Source of the DNA: Yoonia sp034652275 | GTDB taxonomy: Bacteria; Pseudomonadota; Alphaproteobacteria; Rhodobacterales; Rhodobacteraceae | Direction of reading: 5' to 3' | DNA length: 64,000 bases | Assembly (NCBI RefSeq): GCF_034652275.1 | Contig: NZ_JAXIWG010000002.1 | Span: 620,001-684,000 of the forward strand | Part shown: positions 50,647 through 60,300 of the stretch, in pieces | Layout: the number at the start of each line of letters is the position of its first letter | Position numbering within the stretch: position 1 is the first letter of the stretch | The notes under the pieces: generated by a model | What the model was told of the DNA's origin: nothing | Database searches by the model: none | What the model saw: only the letters and a program-made list of their open reading frames with translations | Program-made: the position numbers and the translations under genes

Positions 50647-51250
50647 CTGGGAGCTGATCACCAATCATCGGTCAGTCACCGAGCGCAAATCTTTCGCCGT
50701 GTTCTTCAACAGGCCCGTGCGGCAGTAACAGCAACGGACATCACTTTCGCAAATAGCGCTTTCTGCACATTGCTGTCGTTCGTGAACGACGCGGCGAACG
50801 CGAGCTCTGCGCCCTTGGTGTCCTTTTTCTGCGCCCTGCAAATTTGTTTAGAAGAACGCTCTCCAGAACTACTGATGACCGCCAAGAATCCACGGTTTCC
50901 GTATCTGTCCATGGGTCACCATTCAAAATCCTAGAGATTGTCTTCGATAAAACCTGACGGCTTCACTCACGTCTTTAGGGGCGCTGCGTCTGGTCACTTG
51001 GATGGACTAATCGGACTGTCCACATGAGATCCAGGAAATCAAATTCCGTGTCCCGAAGGATTTCCATAATCTTAAATTAGCTGAACACCCAAAACAAACG
51101 CCGGAGGGAATGGTGAATATATTCAGTATTTATCCGGTCACCGGTGGTTGTTTAGCCCTTTATAGCAACAGAAATTTACATTTCTTTATTTATTCACACG
51201 TGTTGCTTTCTTCTGTAACCTAACCGTCTTTGCAGGATATCCGAGGCACC
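50647..51250. other. Intergenic region
   Basis: No gene is confidently supported. A minus-strand frame at about 50706-50912 (68 residues, 'FAASFTNDSNVQKALFAKVMSV') has a charged composition but no start signal; it may be a decayed gene. The part 51100-51220 is AT-rich and probably contains the promoter of the downstream Fic-like gene. Confidence 0.4.
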
Positions 51251-52567
51251 ATGAACCGCATTTCCTCCGTCACGAATCTCACGCCGCAAGAGCATGCGGT
51301 CATCCAAACGATGCTGCGTATTCCGCACGGTGTTAGCCAGAGCGAACTCATTGCGCGGTTGCCGGATGCGCTCAGTCAGGCCACGGTGTCGCGGATTATG
51401 TCGTCGTTGATCAAGCGGGGTTTTCTGATCAAGGAGGGGCAGACGCGTGGTGCGCGGTTTTCGCTATCGGATAGGGCGCGGCGCGTAAGCACCGATCCGC
51501 AGCATCGCCGGGCTGTCCTGTATGACCCGGACCGGATTGGTGGCTATGTCCCCAATAAGTCCCGCTGGCTTTCCGAAGCGGCGACCGCCCGGATGCAGGA
51601 AGCTGTCGCGCTGGCGGGCGGAAAGGCCAGCATACCGACGACATCTGCCCCGGAAATCATGGAGAAGTTCCTCCTCGACTTTTCGTGGGCCTCCTCAAGT
51701 ATATCGGGGAACAGGCACAATCGGGTTTCGACACGATTACTGATCGAACACCGCTTCATGGACGGGATGAGCCCGTATGAGACGGCCCTGATCCGGAACC
51801 ACCATAACGCAATCTCGGCGTTGGTAGCTGATCTCGATGGCCCGTTCCCGGATGTTGGCACGGTCCAACGCCGCCACGTGCTGATGATGCGGGATTTGCT
51901 GGATCATGCCGACCTTGGCCGTTTGCGTCAGACCGAGATGCAAAACCCCGCGACAAGCTATCGTCCGTCCACTGACCAAGTCTTGCTGATGACCGGGCTG
52001 AACGATCTGCTCTCCAAAGCAAAACGTGTGACGGATCCGTTTGAAGCGTCATTCGTTCTGTTCGCGGGGTTATCATATCTTCAGGCATTCGACGGCGGCA
52101 ACAACCGAATGGGCCGGCTTCTGGCGAATGAACCGTTGCTGCGTGCAGAGCTTCCGCCACTGTCGTTCAACGGGATCGACAGGACACTTTACGCCCTCGG
52201 CCTGATCGCATTCTACGAGACGGCAACGACCAGCTTGCTGGGGAATGTTTTTGCTGCCGCCTATGCGACATCTGCATCCGGTGTTGATCAGTCTGTGCAG
52301 CCCCGTCGAGTTCCGCAGGCACTTGAGGTTCACGAGCGGGACCGGATCGAACCAGTGATGAAGTTCATCTTTCAGGAACGGATACCCGACACAAAGATAC
52401 CGATGGTCGTGGAGGAGGTGTTCGGCGACCTTGGTGAAAGCGACCGAAAGGCGATGGTCGGGCTCCTGTCCATGACGGCCGACCGCGCGTCTCCTGTCTC
52501 TGCCTTTCTTTATGGTGTGACCGAGATGGATATGCGGGACCGCAATTCTGCCAACCACAGCAAATGA
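51251..52567 (+). CDS. Winged-helix plus Fic-fold protein with lost catalytic motif
   Basis: This protein is 438 residues long. Residues 1-80 form a winged helix ('QEHAVIQTMLRIPHGVSQSELIARLP', 'SQATVSRIMSSLIKRGFLI'). Residues about 135-345 follow Fic proteins: 'FSWASSSISGN' aligns with the inhibitory (S/T)xxxE(G/N) helix but has Ser for Glu. The core 'LQAFDGGNNRMGR' aligns with HPFxDGNGRxxR, with Gln278 for the catalytic His, Gly for the acidic metal ligand and Asn for the second Gly. AMP-transfer activity is therefore unlikely. GAGG lies upstream of the ATG at 51251. Confidence 0.75.
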   Translation: MNRISSVTNLTPQEHAVIQTMLRIPHGVSQSELIARLPDALSQATVSRIMSSLIKRGFLIKEGQTRGARFSLSDRARRVSTDPQHRRAVLYDPDRIGGYVPNKSRWLSEAATARMQEAVALAGGKASIPTTSAPEIMEKFLLDFSWASSSISGNRHNRVSTRLLIEHRFMDGMSPYETALIRNHHNAISALVADLDGPFPDVGTVQRRHVLMMRDLLDHADLGRLRQTEMQNPATSYRPSTDQVLLMTGLNDLLSKAKRVTDPFEASFVLFAGLSYLQAFDGGNNRMGRLLANEPLLRAELPPLSFNGIDRTLYALGLIAFYETATTSLLGNVFAAAYATSASGVDQSVQPRRVPQALEVHERDRIEPVMKFIFQERIPDTKIPMVVEEVFGDLGESDRKAMVGLLSMTADRASPVSAFLYGVTEMDMRDRNSANHSK

Positions 52568-52617
52568 CGGCTTGCGATGACTAACCCGTCCGCCCAGCAG
52601 CGTGGTCCCCATCGACC

Positions 52618-53511
52618 TCATTCCCCGACCTTAATCAGGCTATCCTGCCTCAATGATATCTCGCCGGACCAGTGATAGACGCAAGCGGATCGGGGGTAAT
52701 CCAGACATGCGGCATGCGGCGCTTCAATCATGGGCTCGCCGGTCATCTTGTAATGTCCAACCAGAACTGGCGGATCTGCAGGGTCATAAAACGCGACACC
52801 ATCCGTCGGCCCGATTTTGGCATCGGGCAAATCCGCCGGTTCCGGGACCGAGAGTGCGGCTGCGCGCCACGTCGGGGCATCGGACCGCCACCATGCGATG
52901 CGAACGTCAGATCGGACATGGCCACCTGCATCGGTAAAGCTGACGCTGGGCGGCAGAGGAATTTCAGGTCCGGTCAGCAGCAGGTGGACCGCTCTGGCAA
53001 AGGCCGTTTGTTTACCTGCAACCTCTTCCAGATCGGCCTCCCGCAAACACCCGTCCGGTCGTCGCGCTGCAATTGTTGCGATTGCTGCGGGGTTCCAGCA
53101 CGCATGAACCAGACGCAGGTCGCCAAGATCGAGCCAGAGCGGCAGGTCGAGGAACCAGCGCGTCCACGCAAGGGCGGCCGCTGTGCCGACCCCGAAGCGA
53201 TCACAGAAGCTCTGGTGCTGCCTGAGGTTCTTGGCATCGCGGAGGCGCAGTGGTTTGCCGTCGCGGCCAATCCGGTGAAAGAGGATTGCGTTGAGTTCAT
53301 GATTACCCATCACGGCCACCGCCAGACCGTCGTCAACAAGGCGACGCACTTGCGCAAGAACGGCCGCGTCATCGGGGGCGTTTACCGCGGCACCTGCGTC
53401 GATCAGATCACCCAGAAACGCGATCTTGTGGCCCATGCGGCAGGATCGCAGGCTTCTGTCTAGGCGATCAGGATCGGCATGGATATCGGGAATGATCGTG
53501 TATTTTGACAA
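52618..53511 (-). CDS. Calcineurin-like metallophosphatase (PPP family)
   Basis: The 297-residue protein starts at TTG 53511, with AAGGA upstream. It has the phosphoesterase motifs 'IIPDIHADPDRL' (D-x-H), 'FLGDLIDAG' (GD), 'VMGNHELN' (GNHE), 'LVHACWNP' and 'LVGHYKM' near the C-terminus. These are the metal ligands of PPP-type phosphatases. The product dephosphorylates a protein, nucleotide or dinucleotide. It is convergent with the Fic-like gene with a 50-bp gap, which suggests but does not prove a link. Confidence 0.88.
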   Translation of the reverse strand: MSKYTIIPDIHADPDRLDRSLRSCRMGHKIAFLGDLIDAGAAVNAPDDAAVLAQVRRLVDDGLAVAVMGNHELNAILFHRIGRDGKPLRLRDAKNLRQHQSFCDRFGVGTAAALAWTRWFLDLPLWLDLGDLRLVHACWNPAAIATIAARRPDGCLREADLEEVAGKQTAFARAVHLLLTGPEIPLPPSVSFTDAGGHVRSDVRIAWWRSDAPTWRAAALSVPEPADLPDAKIGPTDGVAFYDPADPPVLVGHYKMTGEPMIEAPHAACLDYPRSACVYHWSGEISLRQDSLIKVGE

Positions 53512-54384
53512 GGATATTCCTTTTCTTTTTTGGATGGTCTTGGAGCTTTGGATGGGCGACATCCCAAAGTTTCTCGGGCTCGCTCGGTCAATCAAGCCTG
53601 TTCCCCGTTGATGACGCAAATTGGACAAATCTGTCACATCACCCGAGCCTGTCAGACCGCCTCAACCCAAAAGTCGGATGTATTTTAATTCCGCTCAAGA
53701 ACCTGGCTTCACGGAAGTGATCCGGCATCAAGGTTTGGTCCGCGCTGAGAGAAAAAGTTGGTCGTTCTTGGCGGTTTGATTTGCTTTGATTTGTGGATTG
53801 ATGCTCTGACCTTGCTTCCGATGGCCATTGCACTCTCATTTCCCCCTGTTTTGGCTCGAAACACTATATTGCGGGATAGATGATCATGTCCGTCTTCGTT
53901 TTGCGGATGATCCCCGTGCGGGATAACCCCGGGGGGTTATTCTATGACGACTCCGGTTTTTTTGCCGGTTATCGGCATTTATTTATATTCGTTCGTCAAT
54001 TTTTGACCCGATCGATCCTCGGCGATGTAAAACTGATAGTTCAGCTGAACGCCTTTCGCGCCTCGTCCTATGTGTATCGCTTCGCCATCATTCTCGGCAA
54101 ATGGGAGCTTTGTTCCGGGTTGGCTTTAGGATTTTTGCAAGTATCCGGCGTTTATTTACCGCCGTTCAGCGATGCTCAGACATTGGTGGGGGAGGCCGCC
54201 CGTCACGCGGCGCGCCCCAAGTCATGGGCAACCGCCCACTCGATAAACCGACGGTTCCATGCGCCAGATTTGGTGAGGCCGATTTCACCGTGCTCGGTCA
54301 TATAGTCCGCTGAAGCCAAGAAGGCCCGCGTCATGGGCGAGTGCGGCAGGATCAGATCACTAGGCGGATTTTGGAAGGTGATCA
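53512..54384. other. Long intergenic region with GC palindrome
   Basis: No gene is confidently supported in 53512-54202. At 53923-53940 there is a perfect palindrome with arms ATAACCCC and GGGGTTAT separated by GG. A second hairpin reads CCGG-TTTTTTTG-CCGG nearby (about 53954-53969). The palindrome resembles a regulator binding site but no regulated gene is clear. Confidence 0.45.
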
Positions 54385-54385
54385 T
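54203..54385 (-). CDS. Small protein with pRiA4b ORF-3-like motif
   Basis: The 60-residue protein is translationally coupled to the fragment upstream of it (TGATG overlap at 54383-54387). It reads 'PHSPMTRAFLASADYMTEHGEIGLTKSGAWNRRFIEWAVAHDLG'. The 'GLTKSGAxNRxFxxWA' motif recurs in plasmid pRiA4b ORF-3-related proteins (recalled, not searched). Most of that family is absent, so this may be a short homologue or a truncated gene. It lies between the phosphatase and the IS element. Confidence 0.5.
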   Translation of the reverse strand: MITFQNPPSDLILPHSPMTRAFLASADYMTEHGEIGLTKSGAWNRRFIEWAVAHDLGRAA

Positions 54386-54566
54386 CAGTAGGTCACCACG
54401 ATGACGCATGGTTGGCATTCCCGCATCTCGATAGTGAAGTGTCGCGGTAGTTGCTCATACTCGACGTAATCGGCGTCGAAGTCTGGCTGTGAGGCTAGGT
54501 CAAGCTTTCCGAAGCGCGATCTTGTCTTCTTGGCATTAGCGGTCAACACCTCAGAGAAGCTGATTT
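54385..54566 (-). pseudogene. C-terminal fragment of a gene cut by the IS3 element
   Basis: About 60 codons read 'ISFSEVLTANAKKTRSRFG' to 'CQPCVIVVTY' with stop at 54385-54387, overlapping the next start. The frame runs directly into the left inverted repeat of the IS with no start codon. The upstream part should lie beyond 55803. There, a frame starts at ATG 55911 on the minus strand (MVHNFDSVGEEAADQHIV), but the reading frames do not join simply. Unknown function. Confidence 0.5.
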
Positions 54567-54628
54567 TGAGGTGCCCCTAGATATGTAGACGCTTTGCTTG
54601 GTAATTTTGGAACCAAGGAGAAGCACGG

Positions 54629-54910
54629 ATGTCTTTGCAGAAACGGTTTACGGACGAGTTCAAAAGGGACGCTGTGGCGCAGGTTGTTGATCGCGGGTAT
54701 GCGGTCAGCGAAGTGGCTGAGCGACTGGGGGTCAGCACGAAGTCGCTCTACACATGGAAGGCTCAGTTTGCGAAGCCTGCCAAGGCTCGAGAGGCGGAGG
54801 CGGATCTGGCCGTCGAGCTCCGTCGGGTGAAGAAGGAACTGGCCCGCGTCACTGAGGAGCGCGATATTTTAAAAAAGGCCGCAACATACTTCGCGCGAGA
54901 GTCCCGTTGA
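54629..54910 (+). CDS. IS3-family transposase OrfA
   Basis: The 93-residue protein has a helix-turn-helix ('YAVSEVAERLGVSTKSLYTWKAQF') and a leucine-zipper-like 'LRRVKKELARVTEERDILKKAATYFA' tail. It binds the IS ends and forms OrfAB by frameshifting. The stop overlaps the orfB start region. Confidence 0.9.
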   Translation: MSLQKRFTDEFKRDAVAQVVDRGYAVSEVAERLGVSTKSLYTWKAQFAKPAKAREAEADLAVELRRVKKELARVTEERDILKKAATYFARESR

Positions 54911-55785
54911 AGTATGGTTTCATCCGGGCCCATCGATCCGAGTTTTCGTTTCGGTCAATGTGCCGCGTGCTGATGGTCCACGTCAGCGGCTTTTACGCAT
55001 GGCTTAAAGAACCGTTAAGCCAGAGTGCGCAGGACGATGCACGGCAGACAGAGTTGATCCGACAGGCTTGGTGCGAGAGCGGCAAGATCTATGGCTACCG
55101 CAAGCTGACCGATGATCTGCGCGATCTCGGCGAGCAGGTTTCTGAGAACAGGGTCGCCCGGCTGGCCAGCCTTGCGGGCATCTTGGCCCAGATTGGCTAC
55201 AAGCGCCGCCCGGGACGATATGGCGGGAAGCCTGCGGTCGTCGCGTTCAACACTCTGGATCGGCAGTTCAAGGTAGATGCGCCCGACAAGGTCTGGGTCA
55301 CGGACATCACCTACATCAAGACCCACGAGGGCTGGCTGAATCTGTCTGTCGTTATCGACCTCTTCTCACGGCGTGTGGTAGGCTGGTCCGCGCAACCCCG
55401 CATGACGACCGACCTGGCGCTGCAGGCCTTGCTTGCAGCGGTCTGGTGACGCAAACCCAAGATGAAGGTGATGATCCATTCAGATCAGGGGTCGCAGTTC
55501 ACCAGCCGTGAGTGGCAGCTGTTTCTCAGTCAGCACAACCTGCAAGCCAGTATGAGCCGGCGTGGGGATTGCCACGATAACGCTGTCGCCGAAAGCTTCT
55601 TTCAGCTTTTGAAGCGGGAACGGATAAGGCGACGCACATACCCGACACGCGACGCTGCACGGCAGGACGTCTTCGAATACATCGAGATGTTCTACAACCC
55701 CAAGCGCAAGCACACGAACAACGGCATGCTGTCACCGGTTGACTTTGAAACCAGACAGCAGAAACTGAACGAGGCAGTTGTCTAG
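54907..55785 (+). pseudogene. IS3-family transposase OrfB with internal stop
   Basis: The integrase-type catalytic protein has Asp in 'WVTDITYIKTHEG', Asp in 'IHSDQGSQF' and Glu in 'NAVAESFFQLLKRE'. A TGA at 55447-55449, where homologues have Arg (CGA in 'W-R-R-K-P-K'), splits the frame into 54907-55449 and a later in-frame part from 55462. The same reading frame continues after the stop. The first part holds one catalytic Asp only, so the protein is inactive. Confidence 0.85.
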
Positions 55786-55960
55786 GAAACTAGGGGCACC
55801 TCAAAGCTTCAAATTCCTCTTTTGTGGCGACAGAGATGTTCTCCGACCAATTTTACCGACGATATGCTGGTCCGCTGCTTCTTCACCTACACTATCGAAG
55901 TTGTGAACCATATTCGTCCCCCAGCGTTGACTCAAAAGCAGGCCCTATCTGAAGGACGTC

Positions 55961-56962
55961 ATGCCCCATTCTTTGATCATCGCTATCGGCGCATCAGCGG
56001 GCGGCGTGTCTGCCTTGCGATCAATCGTTGCTGACTTGCCGGAAAGCTTTGCCGCGCCGGTTCTTATCGTGCTTCATATCGGTGCTCATCGCAGCGAATT
56101 ACCCGCGCTTCTAAACGCGGTCGGACTGCTTCCCGCGAAACATGCCGAAGACGGCGAAGCAATCGTCCCCGGTCAAATCTATGTCGCACCTCCGGACCGG
56201 CACATGATCGTCGATGATGGAAAGATGCGCCTTGCGCGTGGCCCGAAGGAAAACTGCGCGCGGCCCGCCATCGATCCCCTCTTCAGAAGCGTGGCCGAAC
56301 ACTATCGCGCGGGCGCTGTCGGCGTCATCCTGACCGGCAACCTGAACGACGGCGCGCTGGGGCTGAGCGACATCAAACGACTCGGCGGTATCGCTATCGT
56401 TCAGGACCCTGAAGATGCTGCCCACCCGGAAATGCCAAGAAGTTCAGCAGAAAACGTCACTTTGGATTATTGCCTGCCGCTTGCGGAAATCCCTCAACTG
56501 CTCATCAAGCTTGTCGATCAAAAGGACGGAAAGGAAGTTGCCATGCCAAAATCTTCTTCTCAATTGGACGGACACAAGCCCGAAATCATCGAAGATCAAA
56601 CTTTTGAAAGACCGCTGACTGTGACCTGCCCGGATTGCGGTGGAGCGCTCAAAAAGAAAAAGGTCGGATCGATTATCAAATTCGACTGCCACATCGGGCA
56701 TACTTATACGGCTGAGATTATGGCGACGGCGCAGTTCGAGGAGATGGAAAAGGTGATGCGCGCATCGGAACGGTTTTTGAACGAGCGGGCCGAATTTTGT
56801 CTCCAGATGGCCGAACAGGTGGGTGATACCGATCCACACGCTGCCAGTAACTGGCATGCCGCCAGCAAGCAGGCGCTGGACCGGGCCTACAAGCTTCGCG
56901 ATCTGGTAGAACAGGACTGGATCACGCCAGAAACGTCCCGGCAGGATATCGCCGTCCGATGA
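55961..56962 (+). CDS. CheB-type protein-glutamate methylesterase without receiver domain
   Basis: The 333-residue protein begins directly with the CheB esterase domain: Ser in 'GASAGGVSALRSI', His in 'VLHIGAHRSELP', and Asp in 'LTGNLNDGALGLSDI'. A C-terminal extension has a zinc-like 'CPDCGGALKKKK..FDCHIGH' and a helical tail. It lacks the N-terminal receiver of chemotaxis CheB. Probably a signalling protein of the adjacent CheB/CheR-kinase system rather than flagellar chemotaxis. GAAGGA precedes the ATG. Confidence 0.88.
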   Translation: MPHSLIIAIGASAGGVSALRSIVADLPESFAAPVLIVLHIGAHRSELPALLNAVGLLPAKHAEDGEAIVPGQIYVAPPDRHMIVDDGKMRLARGPKENCARPAIDPLFRSVAEHYRAGAVGVILTGNLNDGALGLSDIKRLGGIAIVQDPEDAAHPEMPRSSAENVTLDYCLPLAEIPQLLIKLVDQKDGKEVAMPKSSSQLDGHKPEIIEDQTFERPLTVTCPDCGGALKKKKVGSIIKFDCHIGHTYTAEIMATAQFEEMEKVMRASERFLNERAEFCLQMAEQVGDTDPHAASNWHAASKQALDRAYKLRDLVEQDWITPETSRQDIAVR

Positions 56963-57000
56963 CCGCGCCAATCTGATCCACCGCCTTTCGGCACTCCCGA

Positions 57001-57363
57001 TCAGCCGCGACAAGCCTCCGAGATAGTGCGCTCCAGATCGCTCTGCGTATAGGGCTTTTGCAACACCGGCAGATCACGATAACCGTCCTGAAGCCCGTCG
57101 ACGCCGTATCCCGTGGCGAAGGTGAAGGGAATCCCACGTTCGCGGAGGATATCTGCGACGGGAAAGGACTTGGTCCCGGCCACATTGATATCAAGAACGG
57201 CGAAATCCAGGTCAATCTCTCGGGCGAGTTTGATCGCCTTACCGACGCGGGTGGCTTGTCCTGCGACGGTATGCCCGATGTCAGTCAACATCTCCTCCAA
57301 GTCCATGGCCAGCAGAACCTCGTCCTCGACGATAAGAACTCTTTTGGTTGAAAATTCGGTCAC
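57001..57363 (-). CDS. Single-domain response regulator of FATGYG type
   Basis: The 120-residue receiver has 'VLIVEDEVLLA' (acidic pocket), Asp in 'FAVLDINVAG', Thr in 'PFTFATGYG' and Lys in 'LQKPYTQSDL'. The PFxFATGYG motif marks the 'FAT GUY' regulators of alphaproteobacteria, which act in phosphorelays including the general stress response. It overlaps the big kinase gene by 4 bp (ATG/TGA), so the two form a pair. Confidence 0.9.
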   Translation of the reverse strand: MTEFSTKRVLIVEDEVLLAMDLEEMLTDIGHTVAGQATRVGKAIKLAREIDLDFAVLDINVAGTKSFPVADILRERGIPFTFATGYGVDGLQDGYRDLPVLQKPYTQSDLERTISEACRG

Positions 57364-60300
57364 TCGGTTTCCTTTGCGTACTCATCCGGCATAGGCGCAT
57401 TGATTGTGCAGACGACCCCGAATACTTCGTATCTAACTTCCACCTCTCCATCCAGTTCCGCCGCTAGAAGCTTCTGGATCAACATCGAGCCGAAGCCCTT
57501 GCGCGTAGGGGGAGTGACAGGTGGGCCCCCGCTTTCCGACCATTGTAACGAGAGCCGCCGATCCTGTCCGCTGCCCAAGAGCTTCCATATGATGTCGACG
57601 TGCCCCTCCTCGGTCGATAGCGCACCGTATTTCGCAGCGTTCGTGGCCAGTTCGTGCAAGGCCATCGAAACCGACAGCGCCGCACTCGGCAGCAGCCAGA
57701 GGCGCGGGCCGTCAACTTTGACGCGGTCCCGCTCTGTAGAAAGTGGCTTGACAGTGTCCGTCACTACGTCACGCAAATCCGCACCGGCCCAGTTTTCGTT
57801 TGTCAGCAAGTCATGTGATTTGCCCAGTGCCACCAGGCGCGCTCCAAAATTTATGCGGGCCTCTTCAAGCGACGTGGCGCAGCGCAGCGTCTGCGACGCG
57901 ATGGCTTGGACCGTCGCCATGACGTTCTTGATCCGGTGGTTGAGTTCACCGACCAGAGTTTCCCGGTGCTCCTCGAAGCGCTTGCGCTCGGTCACGTCCT
58001 CGATGGCAATCAGGATCAGGTCGTCGCGTCTGTTGTCTTGCGGCAATCTACACGCCGTCAGCAACATTGAGCGGCGCCCGGTCTGGTGGAATTCCTGTTC
58101 GACGGCGAAATCGTGGATTTCCTCGTCCTCGGACAGCACGCGTTCCAGAAGAGATCGTAGCGGTGGATTGTTCCATTCGCCCGATCCAAGCTCAAAAATA
58201 ACTTGTCCTACGGGGTCTTCATCAAAAATAGCGAACAACTCACGAAAAGCTTTGTTGGCAGATCGGACGTGCAGGTTTTGACCCAATACGAGCAAGGGGT
58301 GTTGAACTGTCCGCACGATGGTTTCCGCGTAGACCCGCGCGTCATTGATTGTATCCGTGGCGAGCTTCCGGTCGGTGATGTCATTGAATGTGACGACGAC
58401 ACCTTCAATGCGATTGTCCTGCGTGCGGTAGGGTAGCACACGGCGCAGATACCACCGGCCCGCATCGCTTTGCACCTCGGCCTCGACGGCAGTCAGCTTC
58501 GCTAGAACCGTCTTCACGTCCTGCAACAGGGTCTTGTCTTCGAATTTGCGGGCCAGATGCGCGATCGGTCGCCCGATGTCTGACGCGATGAAGTCGAAGA
58601 GATCTCGGGTCGCGGGAGCGAACCAGCGGATGCGGAGCTCTTCGTCCAAAAACAGCGTCGGTGTATCTGACCCTTCCAGCAAGTTGTTCAGGTCGTTGGT
58701 CGTCGATTCAAGTTCGCCGATCTTGTGCTGAAGCTGGCTGTTAACGGTGTTCAGTTCCTCGTTGAACGACTGCAACTCTTCTTTCGAGGTCTCCAGTTCC
58801 TCGTTAATTGACTGAAGCTCCTCGTTCATCGAGATCGTTTCTTCGTTCGCTGCCCTCAAGTCCTCATTCGTGGTTTCCTGGTACTCGATCGTGTTCTGCA
58901 ATTCAGCGCGGGTGGCCTTCAATTCCTCTTGAAGAGCTCGTTCGCCCGGTGAAGGATCGCCCGATGTGGTCGTGGCGTTCGCGTCGGGCTGTGCAACGGT
59001 GGGTGCAAAGCTTACCAGGAGAAATCCCTTCTGCGCGTTATTGGAGAGCGGAAGGACCGTCATCGTGACCGATCGGCCTGACTTGCCTTCGCGGATGCGG
59101 GCGTCGACCGTCACGCTTTTCTCTTGTTTCGCGGCTTCGCGGATGGCGGCCCCCAGATTGGCCCCCAGGCCGTCGCGCACCATCGTCAGCAAGTCCCGCG
59201 TCGGCTTGCCGGGCGGATTTCCCAGATAGTCCCGCGTTGTGCCATGAAAATAGAGCACGCGGCTTTTGTGGTCGATTAGGACCGATGCCGGGGCGAACTT
59301 CGCAAGCAGCGCGTCGCGCGCCATTTCGGCGGCAGAAGCGTTAGGCTCTGCTGCCGGTTGCGCCGTCGTTTCGAGTGCGCGTGACGTCGATTGATCCTGC
59401 TGCGGCGCATAAGATAGCAGGCCGCGCCGGGTCGACCCCAACCGACGGAATATGCGCCATTTCTTCGACACCGTCTCGAACATGTCCTCTTGTCGCCCGA
59501 TCGTTTCTGAATTGCCAAGGAAAAGGTGGCCGTCCTTTTTCAGCGCAAAATGAAAGAGTGCGATGACCTGCTGCTGCGCGTCCGGTTCCAGATAGATCAG
59601 GAAGTTGCGGCACGACACGAGGTCGAGGCGTGAGAACGGCGGGTCTCTCAACAGGTTCTGAGGCGCGAAGACGACCATGTCGCGCAACTCCTTGCTGACC
59701 TGATAAAAGCCATCCTGCTCTTCGAAAAAGCGCGTCAGCTGTCGTGCTGAGAAGTCGATCATTGCTGCGGCCGGGTAGAACCCCTCGCGCGCCCTGCTCA
59801 GGTTGTCCTCGAGTGCGTCAGTTGCAAAGACCTTCAAGTCGAATTGCTTTCCAGCCGCCTCTGCATGTTCGGCCAGCAGGATGGCCAGGGAATAGGCTTC
59901 CTCTCCGGTCGAGCAGGCCGGTGTCCAAACCCGGATCGATGCGCCTGTCTCACGCTCTGCGATGATCGGCGCAATGACCTGTTCAGCCAAAACTTTCCAT
60001 GCAGCGGGGTCACGAAAGAACCCCGTGACGTTGATCATCAGGTCGCGGATAAGCGTCGTGACCTCTTCGGGGTTGTTCCGCAGTTCTGCCACGTAGGCGT
60101 CAAGTGTTGCAACGTTTCGCAGACCAAGACGGCGGTCCACCCGTCGGCTCAGCGTCGCGTGCTTGTAGTTGCGAAAGTCATGTCCGCCTCGCGTTCGCAA
60201 AAGCTCCAGAAGATCCCCTAGCGTCGCCTCGCGCTCGTCAGAGGTAGCCTCGATCTCGGCGGATTCGGGCTCCGCGACATAGTGGTGGCTGATGAAGGCC

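Larger units (their letters stand above)
54567..55803 (+). mobile_element. IS3-family insertion sequence (1237 bp)
   Basis: Perfect terminal inverted repeats of 14 bp: TGAGGTGCCCCTAG at 54567-54580 and CTAGGGGCACCTCA at 55790-55803. Two overlapping transposase frames follow the IS3 plan. The flanking 3-4 bases differ (TTT left, AAG right), so no target duplication is visible. The transposase has a nonsense codon, so this copy is probably immobile. The group is likely IS51/IS407-type, by the OrfB sequence, unsearched. Confidence 0.9.

Noticed and set aside
53880..54305. Plus-strand 141-codon frame
   Set aside because: It runs over the palindrome and the antisense of a coupled small gene, and has no ribosome binding site.
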